64,000 nucleotides of DNA from Paenibacillus methanolicus (GCF_008124765.1 NZ_VNHS01000020.1:1-64000), one strand, 5' to 3'; shown: positions 8,113-18,013, counted from the stretch's first letter. The notes: generated from the sequence alone by a model not told the origin. Made by a program: numbers and translations.

Positions 8113-9041
8113 TTGCCGAGCCTCCTCCGGGGTTTGACGGTCTTCTTGCGCGGATCGAGCGCATCCCGCAAGCCATCGCCGATAAAGTTGACGGACAAGA
8201 CGACGATCAAGATACACATGCCGGGATAGACCGCCTGAAGCGGATCGACGAGCATGAATTCCTGCGCGTTCGAGAGCATGAGGCCCCAGCTCGTATCCGG
8301 CATCTGCACGCCGAGTCCGAGATAGGACAAGGCCGATTCGCTCAGGATCGCGCCGCCGACCATGAGCGTCGCGTTGACGATGATCGGCGCGGTCGCGTTG
8401 CGCAGCAGATGGCGGATAATAATGCCCCAGTTCGAGACGCCGATCGCGCGCGCCGCCTCCACGTACTGCATCTCGCGCAGCTGCAGGAACGTGCCGCGCA
8501 CGAGCCTGGCGACGCCCATCCAGCCGGTAAGCGCGAGAATGAGGATCATATAATAGAATTCCGCCTTGAATATCGCCAGCACGAGAATGTTCAGAAACAG
8601 CAGCGGAATCGCGTTCATCACGTCGACGAAACGCATGAAGATTGTATCGATCCAGCCGCCGAAATAACCGGATACCGCGCCGATGAACGTACCGATAATG
8701 ACCGTGCCGATCGCGACGCTGAAGCCGACGAGCAGCGAGATCCGGCCGCTGTACAGCAGGCGGGACAAAATATCGCGGCCGAGTTCGTCCGTGCCGAGCC
8801 AATACCCTTCGCTGCCGGCCGGCAAGTTAGGCAGCATCATATCGCCTCTCGCCGGGTCATGCGGCGCGATCCAAGGCGCCAGGAGCGATATGACGATAAA
8901 AAACGCCAGAACAACCAAGCCCGTCATCGCGAACGGATTACGGGAAAACTTCTTCCATCCCGTCGCCCACAATCCCGGAGGCCGTTTCGATGGAGCCGTC
9001 GCGCGGCCCGTGCCGGTAACCGGTGCAGCCGTGTCGCTCAT
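8109..9041 (-). CDS. Peptide ABC transporter permease (OppC/DppC type)
   Basis: 310 residues with a cytoplasmic N-terminus, a first helix (FAMTGLVVLAFFIVISLLAPWIAP) and five more helices. The EAA loop is EAARAIGVSNWGIIIRHLLRNATAPI, the contact site for the ATPases. WLGTDELGRDILSRLLYSGRISL is the typical OppC N-terminal signature. It overlaps both neighbours by 4 bases (ATGA), a tightly coupled operon. Confidence 0.95.
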   Translation of the reverse strand: MSDTAAPVTGTGRATAPSKRPPGLWATGWKKFSRNPFAMTGLVVLAFFIVISLLAPWIAPHDPARGDMMLPNLPAGSEGYWLGTDELGRDILSRLLYSGRISLLVGFSVAIGTVIIGTFIGAVSGYFGGWIDTIFMRFVDVMNAIPLLFLNILVLAIFKAEFYYMILILALTGWMGVARLVRGTFLQLREMQYVEAARAIGVSNWGIIIRHLLRNATAPIIVNATLMVGGAILSESALSYLGLGVQMPDTSWGLMLSNAQEFMLVDPLQAVYPGMCILIVVLSVNFIGDGLRDALDPRKKTVKPRRRLGK

Positions 9042-10009
9042 GCGCCAGCGCCTCCTTTCCGTCCGAGCTTCACCCTCGGGTCGACGATCGCATACAGGAG
9101 ATCCGCGATTAGGTTACCGATAATAACGAAGACCGCGATAATGAGCGTGATGGCCATCAGCACGGAATATTCCCGCTGCGTCGCCATCTGAAGGAACAGC
9201 CTTCCCATCCCCGGCCAGTTGAAGACGCTCTCGGTCAACGCCGCGCCGGCGACGAGGATCGGCAGATCCAGACCGAGGATCGTAATGATCGGGATGAGCG
9301 CATTGCGGAGCGCATGGCGGAATACAACTTTCCGTTCGCCGAGACCTTTGGCCCGCGCGGTGCGGATGTAATCCTGATCCAGCACCTCGAGCATGCTGGA
9401 GCGCGAATATTTGACGTAGCCGGCCAAGAAGCCGAGCGTCAACACCGTGACCGGAAGAATCAAGTGCAGCACCAGGTCGCCGAGATCGCCTTCCTTGCCC
9501 ATCGAATACATATCCGACAGCGGCAGCAGGTCCCATTTCAGCGCGAACAGCTCCTGCAAAATAATCCCAAACCAGAAGGTGGGCATCGCGAATCCGATGT
9601 ATGCGATAAAAGAAGCGAGTTGATCCGAAAAACCATATTCCCGCGTACTGTTGTAAATCCCCCATGGGATCGCAATGACGAGCGCCAGAAACCACGCCGA
9701 ACCCATCAGAATCATCGTATTGCCCAGCGTCGGCCACACCAGGTCTCCCACCGGCAAGTTATTCTTGAACGTATAGCCGAAATCGCCCTGCGTCAAATCG
9801 CCAAGCCAGCGGAAATATTGCACCGGCAGCGGATCGTTCAGCCCCATGTTCTCCGCCTGCTGCTCCATGACTTCGGGCGATAGGTTGGGACTCAGAAATA
9901 TGGTCTTCGGACCGCCGGGCGCCGCATGAATAAGAAGGAACGTCACGATCGTGATCAGCAGCAGGACAAGCACCGACTGGAGCGTACGGCGAATCAGATA
10001 TTCGGTCAT
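9038..10009 (-). CDS. Peptide ABC transporter permease (OppB/DppB type)
   Basis: About 323 residues starting MTEYLIRRTLQSVLVLLLI, the standard OppB/DppB first helix. The EAA loop TARAKGLGERKVVFRHALRNALIPI lies near residue 210, followed by GLDLPILVAGAALTESVFNWPGMGRL, diagnostic for this family. The start at 10009 follows GGGGGAAG; an open upstream extension is not used. It pairs with the OppC-type permease. It is separated from the binding-protein gene by a hairpin that probably lowers its expression. Confidence 0.95.
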   Translation of the reverse strand: MTEYLIRRTLQSVLVLLLITIVTFLLIHAAPGGPKTIFLSPNLSPEVMEQQAENMGLNDPLPVQYFRWLGDLTQGDFGYTFKNNLPVGDLVWPTLGNTMILMGSAWFLALVIAIPWGIYNSTREYGFSDQLASFIAYIGFAMPTFWFGIILQELFALKWDLLPLSDMYSMGKEGDLGDLVLHLILPVTVLTLGFLAGYVKYSRSSMLEVLDQDYIRTARAKGLGERKVVFRHALRNALIPIITILGLDLPILVAGAALTESVFNWPGMGRLFLQMATQREYSVLMAITLIIAVFVIIGNLIADLLYAIVDPRVKLGRKGGAGA

Positions 10010-10036
10010 TATGCTTCCCCCTTCGTCAAATACAAA

Positions 10037-10064
10037 GGGGAAGGGCCTACTGGACACCTTCCCC
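10037..10064 (-). terminator. Intercistronic hairpin between binding protein and permease genes
   Basis: On the reverse strand GGGGAAGG and CCTTCCCC (10037-10044 with 10057-10064) form a stem followed by TTTGTATTTG. This suits partial termination that leaves more transcript for the binding protein than for the permeases. Confidence 0.55.
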
Positions 10065-10099
10065 CTGGTCAAATCATGCTGATGGAAATATGGCTTGCG

Positions 10100-11860
10100 T
10101 TATGGCGCAACCCACCATTTGTTCACGTGGAAGAAGTATCCGTAGCCAAGCGTCGACTCCGGCTTATCTTCCTCGGCGTACTTGATCTTCTTGTTCTGCG
10201 CTTCAGGCAAACCGTATTGGTACAGGAAGACGTACGGCAGGTCCGTGGAAATTTCTTTGCCGACTTCGCCGTAAATTTCCTTGCGCTTGCTCTGGTCGGC
10301 CGTCAACGTGCCGTCGATCCACAGTTGGTCGAGTTTCTCATTCTTGTACCAGCCGGTGTTCTGGCCCGTCGGCGGGAAGTACTTGGACGAGAAGATGCTC
10401 TCGTTGCTGGCCGGATCCGGATTGGAGAGCGACCACGACAGAAGAATCGCCTCGTATTTGCCCGGCGTGACGTTCTGATCGATCCACGCCGCGAAGTCGA
10501 TGCCTTTCGGCTTCACTTCGATGCCAACGTCCGCCAAGTTCTGCTGAATAACGGCCGCGACTTGCTCGCGGCGGCTGTTGCCCGCGTTGTACTGCAGCTC
10601 GAAGGAGAAGCGCTGGCCGTCTTTCGCGAGGATGCCATCCTTGCCCGCAACCCAGCCGTCTTCGGCCAAGAGCGCCTTCGCCTTCTCGACGTCGTACGAA
10701 TACGTTGTCGCCTTGTCGCCCGGATCCGACCACGAGCCCGGCAGGAACGGCGCGTTCAGCGGCGTGCCCGTGCCTTTGAGGATGTTGTCGACCATGCCTT
10801 GGCGATTCAGCGCGGTGGCGATCGCTTGACGGGTCTTCATGCCTTTGAACGGCGATACTTTGCCCGGGAAGTTGTCGTCCTTGAAGTTGAAGCCCAAGTA
10901 TTCATATTGCGGCCCCGGCGCGAGAATGACGTTGATGTTCTCGTTCGCCTTCACGGTATCCAGCAGCGGCAGCGGAATCGCGGACGTCATATCCACGTCG
11001 CCTTTGATGAGGGCTTGAACTTCCGTATTCTGGTCGGCGTAAATTTTGTACGTGATCTTCTGGATGTGCGGCTTGGGTCCCCAGTAGTTCGGATTCGCTT
11101 CCATCGTCAGGTACTGGCCGTTCTTCCATTCCGTCCAATTCCACGGACCGCTCGTGACCGTCTTCGCCGGATCGGAGCCGAACGGATGCTTCGCCAGTTC
11201 CTTGGCAGGCACGTCCTTCAGCACGTGCGCCGGGACGATCGACGTCGTCAGCGAGTACAGGAACGGCGAGTACACCTGCTTCAGCTTGATCGTGACCGTC
11301 TGGGCGTCCACCTTCGTGACCGATTCGATCTTGTCGAAGTTGCTGATCGCCAGGGAAGCGGCTTCCGGATTGCGGATCGTATCGAACGTGTAGACGATAT
11401 CGTCAGCCGTGAGCGGCTGGCCGTCGCTCCACTTCGCTTCCGGCTTCAGCTTGATCGTATAAGTGAGTCCGTCTTCGCTTACCTGCGGCAGCTCCGCGGC
11501 CAGAGACCATTCTTCGGCGACCACGTTGCCCGCGCGATCCAGATCGAGCAGTCTGGCGTTGACCAAGTAGTCGATATCGCCGGATGCCGTGTCGCCTACA
11601 AAAATCGGATTGATGGATACGATATCGGAGAAGGAGCTCACGACGAGCTCGCCGCCGTCCACGGGCGTATTCGCGTCAGGGGTTGCCGGTTCTTCGGCCG
11701 GCGCATTGTTCGCCGGCGCGTTCGCCGCCTTGTTGTTGCCAGCGTTATCGGCCGGCGCGTTATTGCCGCCGGTATTATTACCATTGCTGCAGCCGGCCAA
11801 CACGGAACCCGCGAGCGCCATAATCGAGAGGCAAAGCATCAATTTATTCGGTTTTTTCAT
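10100..11860 (-). CDS. Extracellular solute-binding protein family 5 (peptide-binding lipoprotein)
   Basis: 586 residues. The lipoprotein signal (MKKPNKLMLCLSIMALAGSVLAGC, Cys about 24) is followed by a low-complexity Asn/Ala/Gly linker and the SBP_bac_5 fold: LSEDGLTYTIKLKPEAKWSDGQPLTADDIVYTF and KHPFGSDPAKTVTSGPWN are family signatures. It captures peptides outside the membrane and delivers them to the downstream permeases. AAGGAGT precedes the start by a normal distance. It is the first gene of the operon, with a leader of roughly 165 bases. The exact ligand (oligopeptide, dipeptide or other) is not decided by sequence. Confidence 0.95.
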   Translation of the reverse strand: MKKPNKLMLCLSIMALAGSVLAGCSNGNNTGGNNAPADNAGNNKAANAPANNAPAEEPATPDANTPVDGGELVVSSFSDIVSINPIFVGDTASGDIDYLVNARLLDLDRAGNVVAEEWSLAAELPQVSEDGLTYTIKLKPEAKWSDGQPLTADDIVYTFDTIRNPEAASLAISNFDKIESVTKVDAQTVTIKLKQVYSPFLYSLTTSIVPAHVLKDVPAKELAKHPFGSDPAKTVTSGPWNWTEWKNGQYLTMEANPNYWGPKPHIQKITYKIYADQNTEVQALIKGDVDMTSAIPLPLLDTVKANENINVILAPGPQYEYLGFNFKDDNFPGKVSPFKGMKTRQAIATALNRQGMVDNILKGTGTPLNAPFLPGSWSDPGDKATTYSYDVEKAKALLAEDGWVAGKDGILAKDGQRFSFELQYNAGNSRREQVAAVIQQNLADVGIEVKPKGIDFAAWIDQNVTPGKYEAILLSWSLSNPDPASNESIFSSKYFPPTGQNTGWYKNEKLDQLWIDGTLTADQSKRKEIYGEVGKEISTDLPYVFLYQYGLPEAQNKKIKYAEEDKPESTLGYGYFFHVNKWWVAP

Positions 11861-12033
11861 GAGTCCACTCCTTCTGTTGTTTCGCTAATTTGAATAGAAT
11901 GAAAACTTTGTCGATATCCCTCCGCAACGACGGTGTTAGACGCTTACCTCATGTCTGTTTATGTAAGTATATCTAACACAAGAAGCCCCTCACACCTCCG
12001 AGATTCATAATAATTGTGAATAATACAATAAAA

Positions 12034-12062
12034 ATTATAAGTAGTAAGTGAAAATTTTACAA
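12034..12062 (-). promoter_or_regulatory. Sigma-A promoter of the peptide transporter operon
   Basis: On the reverse strand TTGTAA (12057-12062), 17-base spacer, TATAAT (12034-12039). It lies in an AT-rich block about 175 bases upstream of the binding-protein start. No competing consensus promoter was seen closer. Confidence 0.65.
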
Positions 12063-12093
12063 TATCCCCAATAAAAAATGTTATTTTTAAGCG

Positions 12094-12118
12094 AGAACGT
12101 TAATTATATTAACGTTCT
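12094..12118. promoter_or_regulatory. 25-bp perfect palindrome upstream of the peptide transporter promoter
   Basis: AGAACGTTAAT (12094-12104), TAT, ATTAACGTTCT (12108-12118). It sits 32 bases upstream of the -35 element, a position suited to an activator or repressor site. A T-rich run follows on the forward strand, so a terminator role is possible, but no rightward gene precedes it. Confidence 0.6.
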
Positions 12119-12260
12119 ATTTTATTTATTTTTCTGTCAAATCCGAACATTCTAAACTTCCAGCGAGAGAAGAATATAGCTTTCATCTAAAAATATGATT
12201 TCCCCCCCCACCTTTTATGCGAGTTGTCCGGAAAAATCCGAAACATTATCCCTGACTATT

Positions 12261-12274
12261 TGAATGCGTTTACA
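12261..12274. promoter_or_regulatory. cre-like catabolite site
   Basis: TGAATGCGTTTACA matches the CcpA consensus TGWAANCGNTNWCA at 13 of 14 positions. It lies between the peptide transporter promoter and the terminator of the diguanylate cyclase gene. The rest of the 11861-12450 gap is AT-rich with no gene seen. Confidence 0.45.
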
Positions 12275-12377
12275 TCCTTGAAAATAGCGGGTTTATGTGC
12301 TTTCGGGAGGCCAATCGCTATCCTTACCCAATCGTTACCCGCTTGAATCCAGGTCCATTCCCTTCGAACAGGTCCAA

Positions 12378-12408
12378 ACAAAAAGACGCCCTCTTAAGAG
12401 AGCGTCTT
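12378..12408 (-). terminator. Terminator of the diguanylate cyclase gene
   Basis: On the reverse strand AAGACGC...GCGTCTT (12402-12408 with 12383-12389, inner GAG/CTC pairs) ends in TTTTTG. It lies 40 bases after the stop codon. Confidence 0.8.
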
Positions 12409-12450
12409 CGCCGCGAGGTTGCACCTCGCCCCGACCGCGTCAGGTATTTG

Positions 12451-15400
12451 TCACGCTGGATGATTGCCGCCGCCGAGCGCAGCCGCAAACAACTCTGCTA
12501 ATTTGTGTAAATAATTATAATCATTGTACCTGTATTCTTTCTTGCCGATCGGCGATGAAAGCTGAATAACGCCCTTCACCCGGCCGCGGCGAATTAACGG
12601 GACAAGCATGACGGAATGCCACACCGGTTCCCCGAACCTCAAGTCTTCGGAGTGATCCCAATCGATCAAATAAGCGCCGGACTTGGCCCGAACGACTTGC
12701 TCCACCAACTGGGCATTAAAGGAGGGCCGCCCCGTCCAGCCTTCCTCGTACCGCTTGCGGGCATAGACGCGCCCTTCCGCCGGGCTTTCTTCCGGACCGG
12801 CCTCTTCGGTCGTCAGGACGAATCCTTCCGCCGCCTCCAAAATTTCCATGACGCGTCCCAGCATCAGGTACAACGTTTCTTCCTCGCTCTTGCCCTCGTT
12901 CAGCAGCTGCAGCAGCTCGACGAGCACCAGGACATTGCGTTGATCCTGCACCAGGCTGCCCGCGACGATCCCCGCCAGCTTGTCGACGCGCTTGGCCGTC
13001 TGTCCCATGGCGGCGTCCCACACGCTGACCCGGTTGCGGCCAGTCTCTTTGGCATGATACAACGCCTGGTCCGCCCGTTCCTTGAGCTCCTCCCACTGCC
13101 CGCCTTGACCCGGGCATGCCGCCACGCCCAGGCTCACCGTCAGCGGCGTCGATTGCCCGAGCAGCCTGGCTTCCTCCACGCGGCTGCGAAGGCGCTCCGC
13201 CATGGCTTGCGCTTGATCATGATCGGCGTCCGGCAGCAGGAAAATAAACTCTTCCCCGCCGTAACGGCAGCAGATGTCACCCTCCCGCAGCCCTTCCCGG
13301 AATAAGCGCCCGACCTCGCGCAAAATTTCGTCCCCCCGCTTGTGTCCATAACTGTCGTTCACGCTCTTGAAGCGGTCGATATCCGAGAACATCACCGCAT
13401 ACTTCCCGTTTCGCCGCAAGCTGGCGGCAATGATTTCGCTATGGATCGTTTCGAAATATTTGCGGGTATACACACCCGTAAGCTTGTCGATCGCCGACAT
13501 AATCTGCAATCGGTAATTGTCGATCGAGAGCAGTCCGATCTGCGCCAGCCATCCGCACCGCTCCAAGGTCGTCTCGTCAAAACGGTGCAGCGGCGTCCTT
13601 GCCTCCAGGTATAAATACCCGGCCGATTCCTCCTCGCGTCCCGTGCTCCCTCGGGACAGATCGTGACGTTCCCCCGCCGCGGCGGGACCGGCATAGATCG
13701 GCAGACACATGACGGCCCTCGCTCCGGGCGGAAGCCGTACTTCCGCGCAGCCACGCGTGTCGCCGAACCGCTCGGAGACGTAGAATCCGCCGCGGCGCGA
13801 TTTGGCAAAGCCGAGCACGTAATCCTGCACGCCCGTCTCCGGCGGCGAGCCGATAACCTGATATCGCCGTTCTTCCTCGCCGGGCAGCACAAAGCAAACT
13901 CGGTCCGCCCGCGCCAGTTTGCCGGCCGTCTCGGCGAGCAGCTGCAAGTTGCGCTCATACTGTCCGCTCTGGCCGACAAGCGCGGCGCCGATCCAAGCGG
14001 CATCCCGTTCGTTTTGCGCCGCCGCATCCGCTCCGGCAACGGCATTCAGCACGTCAGCCAGTTCCCGAAAACCGCCCTCCGCACCGAGGCTCGCATCGCC
14101 CGTCCCGCCGCTCGCTTCTCCCAAGTTCGCGTCTTCCGCCGCTCGGCGGGCTAATTGCCGAATGCCCTCCGGCAGCCGGTCGCGGCCGCCCGACTGCAGA
14201 TAGTACGCCTTGAACGGCTCGGGTACCCGCTCCGTCAGCGCATGCAGGGCATCCAGCGCCAACACGTAGCTGTCGCGCGCCTGTTCGATCTCGCCTAACG
14301 CCGCATAAATAACGCCGAGCGCCGTGTGGGCCTTCCATACGAGATATTCGGCATAACCCGCTTCGCTGCGCGATAACGCTTCGCGGAGCTTCGCGAGGCC
14401 GATGCCTCCGCCTTCGCTGCGGCCTTCGAGCCACAACAGCTCGACCGACAGCCGCTCCGAATCCGCCCGAGGCGCAAGCGAAGCGCTCTCCGCGAGCAAA
14501 GGCCGAGCTTCCGCGGCCGCCCCTTCGAGCAGCAGCAGCTTGGCGCACTCGTGCAGTAGCTGGCGGAAGGTGCGGACGTGCTTCGTCCGACGAAGCTCCT
14601 CCAACCCCCGCCGCAGCTCGTCACGATCTACACGCTTGGCCAGCTGGAAGCCGGCAAGCATGCGTGTGCCTTTGCAATGCGTCCGCTCCGCATCATGGTA
14701 GTCTTGACTGTGCCGGATGCCCTCCTCCGCATGCCAAAGCGCCTTCTCGAACATGCCCATGCGATAGTAGAAGAAAGCTGCGCGTTCATGATATTCCGGT
14801 ATGACCCAATACGAGTCGGGACCCTGCTCCTTCAGCAAATTTTCCGCTTGCAGCAAATACTTGTACGCCTTCTGATATTCGCTCAGCTGCGTGTAGAGAT
14901 GGATCCCGCTTATCGCCAGCCCCAAAATCCGCAGCGTAAAATCGTATTCGATCGCGAGCGTCTCCGCCCGCTTGAAGTAGTCGAGCGCTTCCGCGTATTG
15001 GTCGACGGTCACGCTGATCTCCAGCAGGTTGCTATAGTGGGTGACCGCGTGCGGAGAACCGGATTTCAGCGCCGCCCGCAGGGCCTGCTCGAAGTAATTG
15101 CGCCCCGCCTCCAAATTGTCGTAATGCAGCACTTGAATAACGCCCAGACTCGTCAGCGTATTCGAGACGTCTTCCATCCGTCCGGCCTGCCGGCTCAGCT
15201 CCATGCTGATCCGGAACGCATCCTCCGCCTCGAGATGCTTGGCCAAGGTAAGCGAATAAATACCCTTGGCCTTGTAGAGCTTGGCCATCTGCTCCGGATA
15301 GTTGGCCTCGTCTTCCGGGGACAACAACGCTTCCACCCGGGCCAGCTGCTCGCCGTACTGCGCGTAGTCCGCGATCCGGCTGAACGATGCGGTCGCCTCT

Positions 15401-17865
15401 AGCAACCCCTTCTTATAGCCCATCGCCCGCGACAGCTCGATCGCCCCGTTCAGCAGCGCCTCCGCTTGCAGCCGCTCGTTCTTGCGAATATGGAGCTCCG
15501 CGAGCTGACACTGAATGTCGACTTGCAGCTCATGGTCGGCTAATTCCGCCGCTTGAAGCAGGGCGGCCTCGAATAACGCCAGCGCCTGCTCGTGATTGCC
15601 CTGCCCCGAATAAACTTCGCCCGTGAGCACTTGCATGCGAAGCCGCTCCCGGGAATCGCCGAGTTCGTCCGACAGCCATAGCGCCGTCCGCAAATATTGC
15701 AGCGCCTGGTCCCGCATCGAGTAGTTCATGAAGTGATGAACCGCCTTATAGATCAGCGCAAGCGCATCAGCATGCTCCCCGAGCTGGAGCAAATGATGAA
15801 TGCGCTCCAGCTGGAACGGGTTGCTCGCCTGATAACATTCGCGCCCCAGCTCGTCGGCCAGGCGGCGATGGAGCTCCTCGCGCCGATGCGCGCCGATCCG
15901 GTTATAGATCGCGCTCTTGACGATATTAGACTGGAAGCCGCAGCTGCCTCCGCCTAAATCCCCCTCCCGCATCTCCAGCAGTTGCTCGCTAACGAGTTCC
16001 TCCAACGCGTCGGCGGCGCCCGCGCGCATCGTCAACTGCTCTAGTACCGCGAGCGGCAATTCCCCCTGACAGACCGCCATCAGCTCGAGCGCCTTGTATG
16101 CGGCGCCGCTAAGCGAATCCAACTGTTTGGCGATCGCATCCTCGATGCTGACCGGAAGCGGCAGCACGGCGTAATCGCCGCGCGCATCGAACTCGGTCGA
16201 CCATTTGCCACGCTCGTTCACGTACAGCTTCTTCTCCAGCCGGAGGGCGAGCAAAATGTGCGTGATAAACCCCGGGTTGCCCTGACTCTCTTCATGAATG
16301 CGCTTGGAAAACTGGGGCGGTATCCGGTTCAAGCCGAGCAGCGACTTGACCATCTGACCGCTCTGCGCTTCCGTGAACCGCCCGAGCGGATAAGCCTCGG
16401 TCCAGCCCAGCCCCTGCCATCGCTTCAAGAAGATCTTGGCCGCCTCTTCCATCTCGTGTTCGTTGTAGGCAAGCACCAAGCACAGCGGCAGATCCGCCAA
16501 CTCTCTAAACACGTAATCCAGCCACTCCAAGGCGCCAGCGTCCAGCCGATGCGCATCGTCGATGAGGAAGAGCGCCGGCTTGCCGCCAAGCACGTCCCGA
16601 ACGAATTGGGCGAGCCGGATTCGCAGCCGCAATCGTTCCTTGTCTTCCGAAAGCGCCGCGGTGGGCTGAACGCCGCGCAGCCGCGGTTCGTCCGCCGCCA
16701 GCTTGACGAGCTCGGGCCCGTATTGTCCTAATTGTTCGGCGGAGGCACGCGCGATTAGCTTCTTGACGATCGGGATGATGGCCGCGAAGGGAACCGGACT
16801 TTGAGAGACGGATTTGCCCGCGTAGACGCCGATCCGCCCGAAGATGGCCCGTACGGCCAGCTCGTCCAGCATCCGGCTCTTCCCGATGCCCGATTCGCCC
16901 GTCACCAACGCGATCCGAGTCAACGATTCCGCGCGCCACGCGCGATCGAACTGGCGATGCAGCCGTTGCTCCGTATCGGACCGGCCGATAATCGGGAAGT
17001 CGGCCACCATCCGTTCGGTAAACTCCGTTCGTACCAGCGGATAGGCCGTGCCCATGACGCCGTTCACGGCCTGGACGATCTCATAGAGGTGTTCATAACG
17101 TTCTTCCGGATCTTCCTGCGTCAGCTTCTCCACGATTCGCAGCAAACCGCTCAGCCGCTTATCCGCTCCGGGGCCGCCTTCTGCGCAGGCACGCTGCGCC
17201 TTCTCGAGCGGGCGCGCGATCTTCGCGCCCTCTTCGTCGCCGCCGAGCAGTTTGAAGAGCAGCACCCCCAGCGCGAATTGGTCGCTTCTGGCGGTCTCCT
17301 CCCGATTCGCGTACCATTCCGGCGACTTGTACGGGGTACCCACGCCCCATTTGGGATGCAGCATTCGTTCATGCTCCGCCGATATGACGAGACGCCGAAA
17401 TTTGATGCCCGCCTCCCCCCTCTCCCCCTGCACGAGGATATGCTCGCCGTTCACGTGCCGGTGAACCAAGCCCCGGTCATGCAAGTACGTGACGGCATGG
17501 CAAACTTGGACGAACCAGTCGACGATGCGGTTCCGGTCGCACTGTCGCGCCGCCTCGAGCAGCGGCACCCCGCTCGCGCATTCGTAGGCGCAGTAAAGCG
17601 CCGGCTCCGCCGATTGCCGGCCGTCTATGGTCTCGACCAGTCCAAACTGGTACACTTCGGGGATCGCGGGGTACGACAACGAGCGAAGCGTCACCATCTC
17701 CTCGTATAGCATCGCGCCCGTCACTTCCGCGGAATCGGACTGCGGCATGACGCGCAAATAGACGACTCGCCCGGCTTGCTGCAAATCCCGCGCGGTATAC
17801 AGCGTACCGGATGGATCTCCCTGCACGGGCTGTACAATCTCGTATTGGTCGTTAATTCGATGCAT
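12451..17865 (-). CDS. Giant signalling protein: pseudokinase - ATPase - TPR - GAF - GGDEF - GAF
   Basis: 1804 residues. Residues 1-270 have a Ser/Thr kinase fold, but the HRD motif is HRHVNGEHIL (135-144), the beta-3 Lys is Arg (VVYLR, 38) and no DFG is present, so catalysis is unlikely. GTPYKSPEW keeps the activation-segment end. A STAND/AAA-like ATPase follows, with Walker A GESGIGKS (near 325) and Walker B ALFLIDDAH (near 440). A long helical TPR-like array spans about 620-1210, then a GAF-like segment. The GGDEF domain (about 1455-1620) has an intact active site RYGGEEF and an inhibitory site REGD five residues before it, so it should make c-di-GMP with feedback. A second GAF-like domain ends the protein. 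No membrane helix. It is a monocistronic gene with its own terminator. Confidence 0.9.
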   Translation of the reverse strand: MHRINDQYEIVQPVQGDPSGTLYTARDLQQAGRVVYLRVMPQSDSAEVTGAMLYEEMVTLRSLSYPAIPEVYQFGLVETIDGRQSAEPALYCAYECASGVPLLEAARQCDRNRIVDWFVQVCHAVTYLHDRGLVHRHVNGEHILVQGERGEAGIKFRRLVISAEHERMLHPKWGVGTPYKSPEWYANREETARSDQFALGVLLFKLLGGDEEGAKIARPLEKAQRACAEGGPGADKRLSGLLRIVEKLTQEDPEERYEHLYEIVQAVNGVMGTAYPLVRTEFTERMVADFPIIGRSDTEQRLHRQFDRAWRAESLTRIALVTGESGIGKSRMLDELAVRAIFGRIGVYAGKSVSQSPVPFAAIIPIVKKLIARASAEQLGQYGPELVKLAADEPRLRGVQPTAALSEDKERLRLRIRLAQFVRDVLGGKPALFLIDDAHRLDAGALEWLDYVFRELADLPLCLVLAYNEHEMEEAAKIFLKRWQGLGWTEAYPLGRFTEAQSGQMVKSLLGLNRIPPQFSKRIHEESQGNPGFITHILLALRLEKKLYVNERGKWSTEFDARGDYAVLPLPVSIEDAIAKQLDSLSGAAYKALELMAVCQGELPLAVLEQLTMRAGAADALEELVSEQLLEMREGDLGGGSCGFQSNIVKSAIYNRIGAHRREELHRRLADELGRECYQASNPFQLERIHHLLQLGEHADALALIYKAVHHFMNYSMRDQALQYLRTALWLSDELGDSRERLRMQVLTGEVYSGQGNHEQALALFEAALLQAAELADHELQVDIQCQLAELHIRKNERLQAEALLNGAIELSRAMGYKKGLLEATASFSRIADYAQYGEQLARVEALLSPEDEANYPEQMAKLYKAKGIYSLTLAKHLEAEDAFRISMELSRQAGRMEDVSNTLTSLGVIQVLHYDNLEAGRNYFEQALRAALKSGSPHAVTHYSNLLEISVTVDQYAEALDYFKRAETLAIEYDFTLRILGLAISGIHLYTQLSEYQKAYKYLLQAENLLKEQGPDSYWVIPEYHERAAFFYYRMGMFEKALWHAEEGIRHSQDYHDAERTHCKGTRMLAGFQLAKRVDRDELRRGLEELRRTKHVRTFRQLLHECAKLLLLEGAAAEARPLLAESASLAPRADSERLSVELLWLEGRSEGGGIGLAKLREALSRSEAGYAEYLVWKAHTALGVIYAALGEIEQARDSYVLALDALHALTERVPEPFKAYYLQSGGRDRLPEGIRQLARRAAEDANLGEASGGTGDASLGAEGGFRELADVLNAVAGADAAAQNERDAAWIGAALVGQSGQYERNLQLLAETAGKLARADRVCFVLPGEEERRYQVIGSPPETGVQDYVLGFAKSRRGGFYVSERFGDTRGCAEVRLPPGARAVMCLPIYAGPAAAGERHDLSRGSTGREEESAGYLYLEARTPLHRFDETTLERCGWLAQIGLLSIDNYRLQIMSAIDKLTGVYTRKYFETIHSEIIAASLRRNGKYAVMFSDIDRFKSVNDSYGHKRGDEILREVGRLFREGLREGDICCRYGGEEFIFLLPDADHDQAQAMAERLRSRVEEARLLGQSTPLTVSLGVAACPGQGGQWEELKERADQALYHAKETGRNRVSVWDAAMGQTAKRVDKLAGIVAGSLVQDQRNVLVLVELLQLLNEGKSEEETLYLMLGRVMEILEAAEGFVLTTEEAGPEESPAEGRVYARKRYEEGWTGRPSFNAQLVEQVVRAKSGAYLIDWDHSEDLRFGEPVWHSVMLVPLIRRGRVKGVIQLSSPIGKKEYRYNDYNYLHKLAELFAAALGGGNHPA

Positions 17866-18013
17866 CCGGACTCACCCCGTTCGTCGTGCTGCCTTCTTCC
17901 TTCGTCGCAAGGCGAAACGGCTGTCGCCGTCATTGGCGGCGCAGCAAGTTTCATTCCAGAGAAATACAAGTTGATTTATATGCGCGAAACATATACAGTC
18001 TTGTATTTCAATG

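Noticed and set aside
8113..8802. N-terminal extension of the OppD-like ATPase
   Set aside because: It reads a wrong frame of the permease gene and is Arg-rich. The real start at 8112 has a good ribosome site and the family N-terminus.
9926..11893. 655-codon open frame on the forward strand opposite the peptide-binding protein gene
   Set aside because: The product is Arg/Val-rich with no known domain, and it is the mirror of a clear lipoprotein gene. GC-rich antisense frames are expected to stay open.
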